This document shows positions 1-7,735 of a stretch of DNA of 51,923 bases, piece after piece (positions within the stretch are counted from its first letter, which is position 1; the number at the start of each line of letters is the position of its first letter). Made by a program: the position numbers and the translations under genes. The notes under the pieces were generated by a model that saw only the letters and a list, made by a program, of their open reading frames with translations, searched no databases and was not told where the DNA came from. This stretch comes from SURF-43 sp964628985 (lineage in GTDB: Bacteria > Chloroflexota > Dehalococcoidia > UBA2979): positions 1 to 51,923 of the forward strand of contig CAZVNJ010000013.1 of NCBI GenBank assembly GCA_964628985.1. Reading direction: 5' to 3'.

Positions 1-45
1 GGTGCCGTGGCGATCTATCGTGCTCGAGCGGAGGAGGCTGCATGA
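1..45 (+). CDS. rsmD: C-terminal end of upstream gene, probably 16S rRNA methyltransferase RsmD (partial)
   Basis: The first frame is open from base 1 and ends with the peptide GAVAIYRARAEEAA and a TGA at 43-45. That stop overlaps the coaD start as ATGA, so the two genes are translationally coupled. A terminal segment ending in a Tyr-Arg-rich stretch just before coaD fits RsmD, the 16S rRNA G966 methyltransferase, which very often precedes coaD. The identity rests on position and only 14 residues, so it is an inference; that a coding region ends here is clear. Confidence 0.5.
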   Translation, partial: GAVAIYRARAEEAA

Positions 46-518
46 CCGTCGCGCTGTACGCGGGACGCTTTGACCCCGTGACCAACGGGCACCTGGACGT
101 CGTGGGACGTGCGGCCTCCATCTTCGCCGAGGTGGTCGTGGGTGTCGCCGCCAGCCGTTCTGCGATCTTCACCCTTGAGGAGCGCACTGCGATGTTTGAG
201 GCGGCGGCGAAGCACGCAGGGCTCACCAACGTCCGTTTCGCCACGATCACCGGCCTCACGGTGGACGAGGCCCGGAAGCAGGGCGCCAGCGTGATCGTCC
301 GCGGCCTCCGCGCCGGGGACTTTGCCTACGAGTTCGACATGGCCCTGATGAATCGTGACATGGCGCCGGACATCGAGTCCGTCTATCTCATGACGGCGCT
401 GGAGCACCTGTTTGTCTCCGGCACACGCATCCGCGAACTGGCCTCCTTTGGGCGTGATGTCAGCAAGTTCGTGCCGGCCGGTGTCAACGAGGCGCTGCGC
501 AATAAGTTCAAGTCCTAG
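42..518 (+). CDS. coaD: Pantetheine-phosphate adenylyltransferase
   Basis: This enzyme transfers AMP from ATP to 4'-phosphopantetheine to make dephospho-CoA, the penultimate cytoplasmic step of coenzyme A synthesis. The 158-residue product has the usual CoaD length. The nucleotidyltransferase motif is GRFDPVTNGH at residues 8-17, where most CoaD proteins read GSFDP, and the second ATP-binding motif is the C-terminal VSGTRIREL. The substrate-recognition stretch IVRGLRAGDFAYEFDMALMNR is nearly canonical. The start has a strong ribosome site (GGAGGAGG) seven bases upstream and overlaps the preceding stop. Confidence 0.97.
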   Translation: MTVALYAGRFDPVTNGHLDVVGRAASIFAEVVVGVAASRSAIFTLEERTAMFEAAAKHAGLTNVRFATITGLTVDEARKQGASVIVRGLRAGDFAYEFDMALMNRDMAPDIESVYLMTALEHLFVSGTRIRELASFGRDVSKFVPAGVNEALRNKFKS

Positions 519-550
519 CCGCGCCCCCGCGCGCGGACAAGGAGGCTGCC

Positions 551-1483
551 GTGGATCTGCTGCATCTAGTCGACCGCATCGAGGAGCTGCTGGCGACCGC
601 GCAGAAGATGCCGATCGGTAACCGCGCGATCATCGACCGCCGCCGGATGCTGGACATCATCGACCAGATGCGGATCGCCATCCCTCACGAGGTCCGCGAG
701 GCACAGGAGATTGTCGCCCGCCGCGACCACGTCCTGCGCGAGGCTGAAGAAGACCGCCGCCTGATCGAGGCCCAGGCGCAGGAGCGCGCCGCACGGATGG
801 TGGAGGCGCACGAGATCTCTCAGGCCGCGCGTGCGCGGGCGGAGGAGATTGCCCGGGAGGCCGAGCACCGGCTCCAGGACCGTATCGACGAGGCTAACCG
901 CGACATCTCGCAGCGCATCGAGGAGTCGCGTCTGATCGCCCGCGAGCAGATGCGTGCGGCCGATGACTACGCACGCGACTTGCTTGAGCGGCTCGAACGC
1001 CAACTCGGTACGTTCGTGAAGTCTGTGCATGCCGGCATCGAGCAATTGGAGCCGACGCCCCAGGCGATGGCCCGAGTCGCCGTCCCTCGGACGGAGGTCC
1101 CGCGGTCCGAAGCCCCGGCGGCTGACCCCTCCGCCCTGCGCGACCTGCCCGCGACTGACGATCCGGCCCCGGCGCGCCTGCCCGGGCGGGACGAGTTCCG
1201 CGACGACTACGAGGAGCGCCTGGACCGCATGGAACGGGAACGGTTTGAGCGCGAACGCGCCGACGTCGCGCCAATCCGCGCCGACCGATCGGACCGCGCC
1301 CCCATCCCCTTCCCGCGTGATGAGGAGGACGAGGGGCTGGAGAACCTGCTTCAGCCGCGCCGTCCGCGTCCCGTGGCGCCTCGCGTGCAGGACGATCCTG
1401 GGATCATCGACGACTTCGCGAATGAACCGCTGGACGACGACCCGATGTTCCGGCGCGGCGGCCGCGAGGACGACGAGCGCTAG
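551..1483 (+). CDS. Coiled-coil protein, DivIVA-like / F0-b-like helix, function unknown
   Basis: The 310-residue product starts at a GTG with AGGAGG a few bases upstream. Residues 1-165 are almost entirely charged heptad-like helix rich in Glu, Arg and Ala, resembling DivIVA-type cell-division coiled coils and the F0 subunit b stalk. Residues 165-310 are Pro/Arg/Asp-rich and look disordered. There is no signal peptide or membrane segment. Proteins of this kind commonly sit next to coaD in high-GC bacteria, sometimes labelled 'ATPase' or 'cell division initiation protein'. A scaffold or polarity role is a guess; no catalytic motif is visible. Confidence 0.8.
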   Translation: MDLLHLVDRIEELLATAQKMPIGNRAIIDRRRMLDIIDQMRIAIPHEVREAQEIVARRDHVLREAEEDRRLIEAQAQERAARMVEAHEISQAARARAEEIAREAEHRLQDRIDEANRDISQRIEESRLIAREQMRAADDYARDLLERLERQLGTFVKSVHAGIEQLEPTPQAMARVAVPRTEVPRSEAPAADPSALRDLPATDDPAPARLPGRDEFRDDYEERLDRMERERFERERADVAPIRADRSDRAPIPFPRDEEDEGLENLLQPRRPRPVAPRVQDDPGIIDDFANEPLDDDPMFRRGGREDDER

Positions 1484-1490
1484 GGGGCGT

Positions 1491-2237
1491 CTACGCGCTG
1501 AGTCGCCAGGCCCGGTCCAGGCTGTCCTGGATCACCCTGCGGGTTGCCGCTTCGCTCTCCCCACGTAGCAGGGCCATGCCATGCGCCCGTCCTGGCAGCA
1601 GGACGGCGCGCCCGCGGTCCAGTCCCGCATGTCGGGCGATCTGCTCGATCGACTCGCGTGCGCTCAGGTCCTCTCGCGCGGCGACCAGCGAGAGCCTGGG
1701 TGCGGCCTCTCGCGCCGCCTGTAGGGCATCGAGCCCCGCGAAGTCGACCGGGAGCGACAGCCCAGTGACGGTGATGGCGGGCTCGTCCCGTGCGACCAGC
1801 ACGGCGACTGTGCCGCCCATTCCGGCACCCACCAGGGCGATACGCACGAAGCCACGCTCGCGTGCCGTGGCGATCACAGTCCGGACATCATCAGCCATCA
1901 GGGAGAAGTCGTTCGGCTCGCCGCCGGAGTCGCCGTGCCCTCGCAGGTCGAGGGTCAGGGCGGACGGGTCACTGGCGGACCCCCGTGCCGCCTCCGGCCA
2001 CCAGTCACGCTGCGTCCGGTGATAGGCGTGGAGATAGATGACGAGACGCGTGGGATCGCGCGTCCAGAGGCGTGCGTCCAGTGGGCGGTCATCGAACGTG
2101 CGGATCGTCAGGGACTCCGCGCCGGGGGCCGGCCCGTGGTGTGTCCGTTCCGGCAGCTCGAGGCAACCGGGCGTCAAGAGCGCGAGGCCGATGACGATCA
2201 TGAGGAGCACCCGCCGAGGTGCTACTGCGAGGGTCAT
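1491..2237 (-). CDS. Secreted alpha/beta-hydrolase-fold protein lacking the nucleophile serine
   Basis: The 248-residue product starts two bases after the leuS stop and is probably co-transcribed with it. Residues 8-25 form a hydrophobic signal segment ending LLTPGC, a weak lipobox. The fold markers are present: the strand and oxyanion region IYLHAYHR (67-74), DLRGHGDSGG (97-106), a late acid RED (about 188-190) and the catalytic histidine in GRAHGM. The nucleophile elbow, normally G-x-S-x-G, reads G-A-G-M-G at 137-141, with GGA at the serine codon. A single base change cannot turn GGA into serine, so an assembly error is unlikely. It may be a binding protein, or use other chemistry. A longer frame is open upstream but lies wholly inside leuS, so this start is preferred. 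Confidence 0.85.
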   Translation of the reverse strand: MTLAVAPRRVLLMIVIGLALLTPGCLELPERTHHGPAPGAESLTIRTFDDRPLDARLWTRDPTRLVIYLHAYHRTQRDWWPEAARGSASDPSALTLDLRGHGDSGGEPNDFSLMADDVRTVIATARERGFVRIALVGAGMGGTVAVLVARDEPAITVTGLSLPVDFAGLDALQAAREAAPRLSLVAAREDLSARESIEQIARHAGLDRGRAVLLPGRAHGMALLRGESEAATRRVIQDSLDRAWRLSA

Positions 2238-2239
2238 CC

Positions 2240-4714
2240 TCACCGGGCCACGAAGTTCAGCAGCCGTCCGGGCACGTAGACCGCCCGCTGAATCTCGATC
2301 GAGGCGAGCGCCTCGACAAGTCGAGGGTCGGCCATGGCCGCGGCCCGGGCGTCGGCCTCGTCGGCACCGGCAGGGACCTCGATTCGACCGCGCACCTTGC
2401 CGTTCACCTGGACGACGAGGGTCACGGTCTCGCGTTCGATCAGCGCCGGGTCGTATGCCGGCCATGACTGCCGGTGCACCGAGTCTGTGCCTCCAGCGCG
2501 CTCCCAGAGCTCCTCCGCGATGTGAGGACACGCGGGCGCCAGCATGAGGGCGAGCGTGCGCACGGCCTCGTCCCAGGCCTCGCCGTCCGCGCTGCCTGCG
2601 TCGCGCAGGCGCTGCAATTCGTTCGTCAATTCCATCAGCGCCGCGATCGCCGTGTTGAACCGCTTCGCCTCCAGGTCCTCGCCCACCTTCTTGAGTGTGG
2701 CGTGTACGACCTGCCGCAGCGAGCGGGCACCCGAGGCGTCCATTGACCTCACGGGGGGGTCGACGACCACAGTCCACGTCCGGTTCAGCCAGCGAGAGAC
2801 TCCCACGATCCCGTCGACGTCGTATGGGCCGCCCTGGTCCCATGGGCCCAGGAACATCAAGTAGGCGCGGAAGCAGTCCGCCCCCCACTTCCGTACCTGA
2901 TCGTCCGGCGCCACCACGTTGCCGCGCGACTTGGACATCCGCCGGCCGTCCGGGCCCAGGATCTGCCCCTGCGCGTAGTAGCGGGTGAACGGCTCATCCC
3001 CCGGGACGATTCCGAGGTCGCGGGCGACCTTGTAGAAGAAGCGGGCGTACAGCAGGTGCATCGTGGCGTGCTCGGAGCCGCCTGTGTACTGCGCGACCGG
3101 CAGCCAGGCCTCGGCGGCTTCGCGGCTCACGGGCGCTGACAGGTTGTGCGGATCCGCGTATCGCATGAAGTACCACGAGGAGCACATGAACGTGTCCATC
3201 GTGTCGGTCTCGCGCTGCGCGGGCTTGCCGCACTGCGGGCAGGTGGTCTCTACGAACTCCGGTGAGAGCGCGAGGGGGGATTGTCCGGTCGGGCGGAATT
3301 CAACGTTGTAGGGCAACTCGACGGGCAGTTGGTCCTCGGGCACGGCCACCTCGCCGCAATCGGGGCAGGTGACGATCGGGATCGGCGCACCCCAGTAGCG
3401 CTGGCGCGAGATCAGCCAGTCGCGCAGGCGGTAGTTCACGCGGCGCTCGCCGATGCCGCGCTCCTCCAGCCAGGCAATGGCGCGCTGCACGGCCTCGGCC
3501 TTCATCAGGCCGTCCAGCCATTGGCTGTTGAATGCGGGGCCGTCGCCCGTGTACGCCTTCCCCTCCCAGTCTTCCGGCGGGCGCACCGTGCGCACGATTG
3601 GCAGCCCGTACGCCTCGGCGAAGTCCCAGTCGCGCTGGTCCTGTCCGGGCACCGCCATGATCGCGCCAGTCCCGTACGAGGTCAGGACGTAGTCCGCGAG
3701 GTAGATCGGCACCGGCTGCTCGGTGAACGGATTGATCGCGTACGACCCGGTGAAGACGCCGCGCTTCTCCGCCGCGCCCTCCGTGGACAGCCGCTCGATC
3801 TCCGTCGACCGGCGCACGCGCTCGACGAACTCGTCCACCGCCGCCCGCTGCTCCGGCGTCGTGATCTCGTCGACCAGCGCGTGCTCGGGTGCGAGCACCG
3901 CAAAGGTCATACCGAACGAGGTGTCCGGCCGGGTCGTGAAGACACGGAACGAGAGGCCATCCCGTCCCTGCACCTGCATCGTGAACTCGGCGCCTTCAGA
4001 GCGGCCGATCCAGTTGCGCTGCATCACCTTCACGTGCTCGGGCCAGTCGAGGCCCTCGTTGTCCAGCAGTTCTTCGGCGTAGTCCGTCGTGCGGAAGAAC
4101 CACTGGGCCATGAAGCGCTGCTCCACCACGGTGTCGCAGCGCTCGCACCGGCCGTCCACCACCTGCTCGTTGGCCAGCGTGGTGTTGCAGGAGGGGCACC
4201 AGTTGGCGGGGGCCGCCTTCTTGTAGGCCAGCCCGCGCTTGAACATCTGGACGAACCACCACTGCGTCCAGCGGTAGTACTCCGGCGCGGAGGTGTTCAC
4301 CATCCGCTCCCAGTCGAAGATCGCGCCCATGGACCGCATCTGGCCGCGCATGCGGATGATGTTGGCGTCCGTCCAGTCTTTCGGATGGATGCCGCCCTTG
4401 ATGGCCGCGTTCTCGGCCGGCAGCCCGAAGGCGTCGAACCCCATGGGGAACAGCACGTTGTAGCCGCGCATCCGGTAGAACCGAGCGAGCGTGTCCGACG
4501 GCGCCATGGCCCACCAGTGCCCCACGTGGAGGTCGCCCGAGGTGTAGGGGAACATGGTGAGGTGGTAGCGGTTGGGGCGGCCTTCGACGTGGTCGGCGAC
4601 GCGGTAGAGGTCCTGCTCCTCCCAGCGCGCCTGCCACTTTGCCTCGACCTCGCCCGGCTGGTATCGCTCGGCGCGCGCGCGCTCAGTCCGGTCGCTGGTC
4701 TGTCCTGTGGTCAT
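2240..4714 (-). CDS. leuS: Leucyl-tRNA synthetase
   Basis: This class I synthetase charges tRNA-Leu with leucine. The 824 residues match the bacterial family. The HIGH signature is HVGH at 63-66 and the KMSKS loop is RMSKS at 592-596. Two zinc-type cysteine pairs occur at C173/C176 with C190/C193 and at C450/C453 with C492/C495. The CP1 editing domain carries TTRPDTSFG (260-268) and a diverged AVPGQDQRD. The C-terminal extension ends near VNGKVRGRIEVPAG. A leucine-codon leader peptide and strong hairpins lie upstream, suggesting control by leucyl-tRNA charging. The alpha/beta-hydrolase-like gene follows after two bases. Confidence 0.97.
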   Translation of the reverse strand: MTTGQTSDRTERARAERYQPGEVEAKWQARWEEQDLYRVADHVEGRPNRYHLTMFPYTSGDLHVGHWWAMAPSDTLARFYRMRGYNVLFPMGFDAFGLPAENAAIKGGIHPKDWTDANIIRMRGQMRSMGAIFDWERMVNTSAPEYYRWTQWWFVQMFKRGLAYKKAAPANWCPSCNTTLANEQVVDGRCERCDTVVEQRFMAQWFFRTTDYAEELLDNEGLDWPEHVKVMQRNWIGRSEGAEFTMQVQGRDGLSFRVFTTRPDTSFGMTFAVLAPEHALVDEITTPEQRAAVDEFVERVRRSTEIERLSTEGAAEKRGVFTGSYAINPFTEQPVPIYLADYVLTSYGTGAIMAVPGQDQRDWDFAEAYGLPIVRTVRPPEDWEGKAYTGDGPAFNSQWLDGLMKAEAVQRAIAWLEERGIGERRVNYRLRDWLISRQRYWGAPIPIVTCPDCGEVAVPEDQLPVELPYNVEFRPTGQSPLALSPEFVETTCPQCGKPAQRETDTMDTFMCSSWYFMRYADPHNLSAPVSREAAEAWLPVAQYTGGSEHATMHLLYARFFYKVARDLGIVPGDEPFTRYYAQGQILGPDGRRMSKSRGNVVAPDDQVRKWGADCFRAYLMFLGPWDQGGPYDVDGIVGVSRWLNRTWTVVVDPPVRSMDASGARSLRQVVHATLKKVGEDLEAKRFNTAIAALMELTNELQRLRDAGSADGEAWDEAVRTLALMLAPACPHIAEELWERAGGTDSVHRQSWPAYDPALIERETVTLVVQVNGKVRGRIEVPAGADEADARAAAMADPRLVEALASIEIQRAVYVPGRLLNFVAR

Positions 4715-4764
4715 GGTGCCCTCGATGTGGTGGTCGCCATCGTGCGACTGGTTGGCGGTGCGGT

Positions 4765-4812
4765 CGGCCCGTCTGGGCGGGCCGGGCGACGCCGCGCGTG
4801 GCGCGACGCCGC
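4765..4812 (-). promoter_or_regulatory. Tandem RNA hairpins of the leuS leader (putative attenuator)
   Basis: Read on the minus strand, a 12-bp stem with a CAC loop (arms 4812-4801 and 4797-4786, with two G-U pairs) begins at the base after the leader-peptide stop codon. One base later a second stem, CGGCCCG/CGGGCCG with a 6-base loop, occupies 4784-4765. No U-tract follows, so whether it is an intrinsic terminator or a structure masking the leuS start cannot be decided. Position and strength fit a leader-peptide attenuator. Confidence 0.65.
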
Positions 4813-4872
4813 CTAGGTAAGGAGGAGGAGCGCGCCGCCGAGGGCGAAGGTGGGGGCGTCCTGCGTGTTCAT
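4813..4872 (-). CDS. Leucine-rich leader peptide of leuS
   Basis: This is a 19-codon reading frame, MNTQDAPTFALGGALLLLT, ending in TAG 98 bases before the leuS start. Five of the 19 residues are leucine, four of them consecutive (CTC CTC CTC CTT), just before the stop. A strong hairpin begins at the next base. This is the architecture of amino-acid leader peptides, where ribosome stalling on uncharged tRNA changes downstream folding. A promoter-like sequence places transcription start within a few bases of the ATG, so the leader mRNA is probably leaderless, and no ribosome site is visible. The peptide is too short for routine gene calling. Confidence 0.72.
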   Translation of the reverse strand: MNTQDAPTFALGGALLLLT

Positions 4873-4881
4873 CGTCTGCAC

Positions 4882-4911
4882 AGTATCCCGATGCCGGTCG
4901 AGGGGCGTCAA
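4882..4911 (-). promoter_or_regulatory. Promoter of the leuS leader and leuS
   Basis: On the minus strand TTGACG (4911-4906) and GATACT (4887-4882) are separated by 18 bases, a good match to -35 and -10 boxes. The predicted start point falls only about 0-5 bases before the leader-peptide ATG at 4872. Confidence 0.6.
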
Positions 4912-4937
4912 TCTGCGCACGGATCGCCTCCGCGGGT

Positions 4938-5111
4938 CTATGCCACCACGATCAGGGCCACCACGAGCGGGATCCCCAGGCTCGTGAGGCCGAGTAGTCG
5001 CACCGCCTGCCGCTGCCGCGCCGCCGGCTCCGGCGTGGTCAGGGCACGCCTCGCCTGGTAGGCGACCGCGAGGGTATAGGCGACGAAAAGCACGAGGAGG
5101 ACCGGCAGCAT
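4938..5111 (-). CDS. Small two-helix membrane protein
   Basis: This 57-codon frame starts 22 bases after the stop of the sugar dehydrogenase-like gene on the same strand. It encodes two hydrophobic segments (residues 1-18 and 38-57) joined by a charged loop, QARRALTTPEPAARQRQAVR. The predicted topology is a hairpin in the membrane. I recognise no family, and the ribosome site is weak. Support comes from the clean two-helix pattern, the placement behind a gene on the same strand and the lack of a better explanation for the interval. Confidence 0.5.
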   Translation of the reverse strand: MLPVLLVLFVAYTLAVAYQARRALTTPEPAARQRQAVRLLGLTSLGIPLVVALIVVA

Positions 5112-5133
5112 CCGCCGAGGCTACCGTGAGGCC

Positions 5134-6462
5134 CTACGGTGAGGCGAGCGTGACGATCGGCCGCCCCTGGCGCAGCAGGTAGATGCGGCCGGCGGAGTCG
5201 GTGGCCATTGAGGTGATCTGGTTGAAGTTGCGGCCCACGATCACTGCCTCGCCGCCGTCCAGCGGGACCGCCCATAGTTCGCCCGAGCAGTAGTCGGCGT
5301 ACAGGTAGGTCGAGGAGACCTCGGGGACCGCCACACCTCGGTAGGCGGGGCCGCCCGTGATCGAGCAGCGGCCGCCGGTGTGGGTGTACTGCGTGACGGG
5401 GAGGACGAGGCCGGTGCGGTCGCAGCCGGACGAGGGGCTGTAGCAGCGGTCGCCTTCCATGATCTTCCAGCCGAGGTTGTTGCCTCGGTGGACGACGCTG
5501 ACCTCCTCGACGGCACCCTGGCCGACATCGGCGACCCAGAGTGTCCCGGTGGAGCGGTCGAAGGCCATGCGCCAGGGGTTGCGGAGGCCGTACGCCCAGA
5601 TTTCGCCCTTCGCACCCGGTCGGTCCACGAAGGGGTTGTCAGGCGGAATCCGGTAGCCCTGGCCTGCGGAGGCGTTCCGCACGTCAATCCGGATGATCTT
5701 GCCAAGCAGTGTCCCGAGGTCCTGCGCGTTGCCCTGCGGGTCTCCCGCTGAGCCGCCGTCGCCCAGGCCGAGATAGAGCAACCCGTCCGGCCCGAAGCGG
5801 ATGGCGCCGCCATTGTGGTTTGCGTACGGCTGTGGTTGCTCGAGCACCACCAGCGCGCTCGACTTGTCGATGATGCCGTCCGCCCCGGCGGTGAACCGTG
5901 CGAGGACGGTGCGCCGAGGGTTGCTGGCGGAGTAGTAGGTCCAGACGCTCCGGTTCGCATCGAACGCTGGGTCCAGCGCCACCGAGAGCAGCCCTTCCTC
6001 GTTGCCAGAGCTCAGTACGCGGTCGCGGATGTCCAGGATCGTCTGTGGCGCGGCGTTTCCGTTCACCCGGAGGATGAGGCCTGCCTGCTCAGCCACGAAG
6101 TAGCCGCCGGGGTACTCGCCGAGTTCTGTGGGCTTCTCGAAGGTGCGACCACCGAACGCGTTTGCACTCGTGACAGTGCGCGGTGGGTTTGCCCGAGGCG
6201 TCGCGATCGGTGGGGGCGTGCCCGTGGCCGTGGACGTTGATCCCGGGGTCCCAGTGGTGGCCGCGCCTGGAGTGCTCGTCCCCATCGAGGTCGGCGCGCC
6301 ATCGGCCTTCGTCCCGGCGGTCGCAGTGGGAGAGGCCTGGGTCGTGGTCGTGGTGGGGTTGCTGGGTGACGTGTCCTCGGAAGCCCCCGATCCACCGTCG
6401 CCGCAGGCGAGGAGAAGGGCGCACACCCCGGCGAGGATCAATGTGGCCGGGTGAGCGCGCAT
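5134..6462 (-). CDS. PQQ-type glucose/sorbosone dehydrogenase-family lipoprotein
   Basis: The 442-residue product belongs to the GSDH/aldose sugar dehydrogenase (YliI/HHIP-like) beta-propeller family, periplasmic or surface enzymes that oxidise sugars with PQQ. A signal peptide ends in the lipobox LLAC, followed by a long Ser/Thr/Pro linker to about residue 100. The propeller shows family hallmarks: GNEEGLLSVALDP, the active-site stretch NHNGGAIRFGPDGLLYLGLGDGG, and WAYGLRNPWRMAFD. The start is set by GGAGGGG 7-13 bases upstream; the frame remains open further upstream but without signal-peptide logic. The exact substrate cannot be inferred. Confidence 0.9.
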   Translation of the reverse strand: MRAHPATLILAGVCALLLACGDGGSGASEDTSPSNPTTTTTQASPTATAGTKADGAPTSMGTSTPGAATTGTPGSTSTATGTPPPIATPRANPPRTVTSANAFGGRTFEKPTELGEYPGGYFVAEQAGLILRVNGNAAPQTILDIRDRVLSSGNEEGLLSVALDPAFDANRSVWTYYSASNPRRTVLARFTAGADGIIDKSSALVVLEQPQPYANHNGGAIRFGPDGLLYLGLGDGGSAGDPQGNAQDLGTLLGKIIRIDVRNASAGQGYRIPPDNPFVDRPGAKGEIWAYGLRNPWRMAFDRSTGTLWVADVGQGAVEEVSVVHRGNNLGWKIMEGDRCYSPSSGCDRTGLVLPVTQYTHTGGRCSITGGPAYRGVAVPEVSSTYLYADYCSGELWAVPLDGGEAVIVGRNFNQITSMATDSAGRIYLLRQGRPIVTLASP

Positions 6463-6551
6463 CGGGGGGCCCCTCCAGGTGCTGCTCCATGTAACCACGG
6501 CGCGCCGGGGTGCGTGCGAACTGAGCCCACACGTGCGACGCTCAGCATCAG

Positions 6552-6569
6552 TCATCAGTTTCATGATGA
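6552..6569. promoter_or_regulatory. Inverted repeat upstream of the L-2-hydroxyglutarate oxidase gene
   Basis: The repeat is TCATCA-N6-TGATGA, with 6-base perfect arms, immediately before the ribosome site of the gene starting at 6582 in the divergent gap 6463-6581. It could be a repressor operator. The arms are short, so confidence is low. Confidence 0.3.
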
Positions 6570-6581
6570 GAAGGATCAGGC

Positions 6582-7718
6582 GTGGGCGATCTCGATGCGG
6601 ACTTCGTGATCGCGGGCGCCGGCGTGGTGGGCCTCGCGGTCGCGGAACGCCTCGCTGCACGCGGGTCCGTCGTGGTCGTCGAGCGGAACGAGGCGTCCGC
6701 GCGCGAGACCTCGGCGCACAACACGGGCATCGTCCATGCGGGCCTGCTGTACGAGACCGGCAGCCTGAAGCACCGCCTCTGCCTGGAAGCCAACCCGCTG
6801 CTCTACGAATGGTGCGATGCGCACAGCGTCCGGGTCGCGCACTGTGGGAAGTTGATCGTCGCACTCGCGCCCGAGGAACTCGACGGCCTCGACCGCCTGC
6901 GGGCGCGCGCGAAGGCGAACAGTGTCCCCGGCGTCCGTCGCCTGACCGCCAACGAGGCCCGCGCGCTCGAGCCGAACATCGAGGCCGTGGCTGCCCTCTT
7001 CTCGGAGACCTCGGGCATCCTCGATCAGGCTGCGTTCGCGAAGAGCCTCGAATCCTCCGCCCGCGACCGAGGCGTCCTCTTCGCGTTCCAGCACAGCGTC
7101 GTCGGCGTCGAGCGAGGCGACGGTGACGTCACCGTGCACCTGCGGGATGCCGGCGGTACCGAGTCGTCCTTGCGGGCCGGTGTGCTCGTGAACGCTGCCG
7201 GCCACGGTGCTCCTGCGATCGGGATGCTCGCCGGGCTCGCCGCCGACGCGGTACGCCAGCGAGTGAACCGAGGCCGCTACTACGACTTCGTCAGTCCGGA
7301 GTTCAGTCGGGCGGTCTCGCGCCCGGTCTACCCGATCCCGTCCGGCGCGGCCGATGTCCAGCGTCACCAGGCACGTGCCGGCGGCGCCGGCATGCACCTG
7401 AGCGTCGACATCGACGGCATCGCCCACCTGGGCCCCGACACGGAGTGGCTGCCCGACGGTGTCCCGCTCGACTACCGCGCTGACGACAGCCGGCGCGCCG
7501 CCTTCCTCGAAGCGGGCCAGCGGTTCCTGCCCGCCCTGCGGGACGAGGACATCGCACCCGGCCAGGTCGGCTACCGACCGAAGCTGGCAGAGGTGGGCGA
7601 AACCCCGCCGGACTTCCTCATCGTCCGCGAGGGAGGCTACGTGCACCTCGGCGGTATCGAGTCGCCGGGGCTCACCTCGGCGCTCGCGATCGCGCGCTAC
7701 GTCGAGGGCCTGCTGTAG
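6582..7718 (+). CDS. lhgO: L-2-hydroxyglutarate oxidase family FAD-dependent oxidoreductase
   Basis: The 378-residue product of the DAO/LhgO type likely oxidises L-2-hydroxyglutarate to 2-oxoglutarate and passes electrons to the quinone pool. The FAD dinucleotide fold is at the N terminus (FVIAGAGVVGLAVAERL, motif GAGVVG about 12-17). The family-typical SAHNTGIVHAGLLYETGSLKHRLC and HLSVDIDGIAHLGPDTEW, and the C-terminal GGIESPGLTSALAIARYV flavin-binding stretch, are intact. It starts at GTG 6582 with AAGGA upstream. A related glycerol-3-phosphate-type dehydrogenase is possible but the motifs favour LhgO. Confidence 0.87.
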   Translation: MGDLDADFVIAGAGVVGLAVAERLAARGSVVVVERNEASARETSAHNTGIVHAGLLYETGSLKHRLCLEANPLLYEWCDAHSVRVAHCGKLIVALAPEELDGLDRLRARAKANSVPGVRRLTANEARALEPNIEAVAALFSETSGILDQAAFAKSLESSARDRGVLFAFQHSVVGVERGDGDVTVHLRDAGGTESSLRAGVLVNAAGHGAPAIGMLAGLAADAVRQRVNRGRYYDFVSPEFSRAVSRPVYPIPSGAADVQRHQARAGGAGMHLSVDIDGIAHLGPDTEWLPDGVPLDYRADDSRRAAFLEAGQRFLPALRDEDIAPGQVGYRPKLAEVGETPPDFLIVREGGYVHLGGIESPGLTSALAIARYVEGLL

Positions 7719-7735
7719 CGTCTCCGGAGGGTGGC

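Noticed and set aside
3281..4816. A 511-codon plus-strand frame antisense to leuS
   Set aside because: LeuS motifs are unambiguous on the minus strand. The antisense frame is a codon-bias artefact of high GC content.
4715..4937. T-box riboswitch upstream of leuS
   Set aside because: No T-box consensus (GGTGGNACCGCG-like) can be found on the minus strand. The leucine-rich leader peptide explains the structure better.
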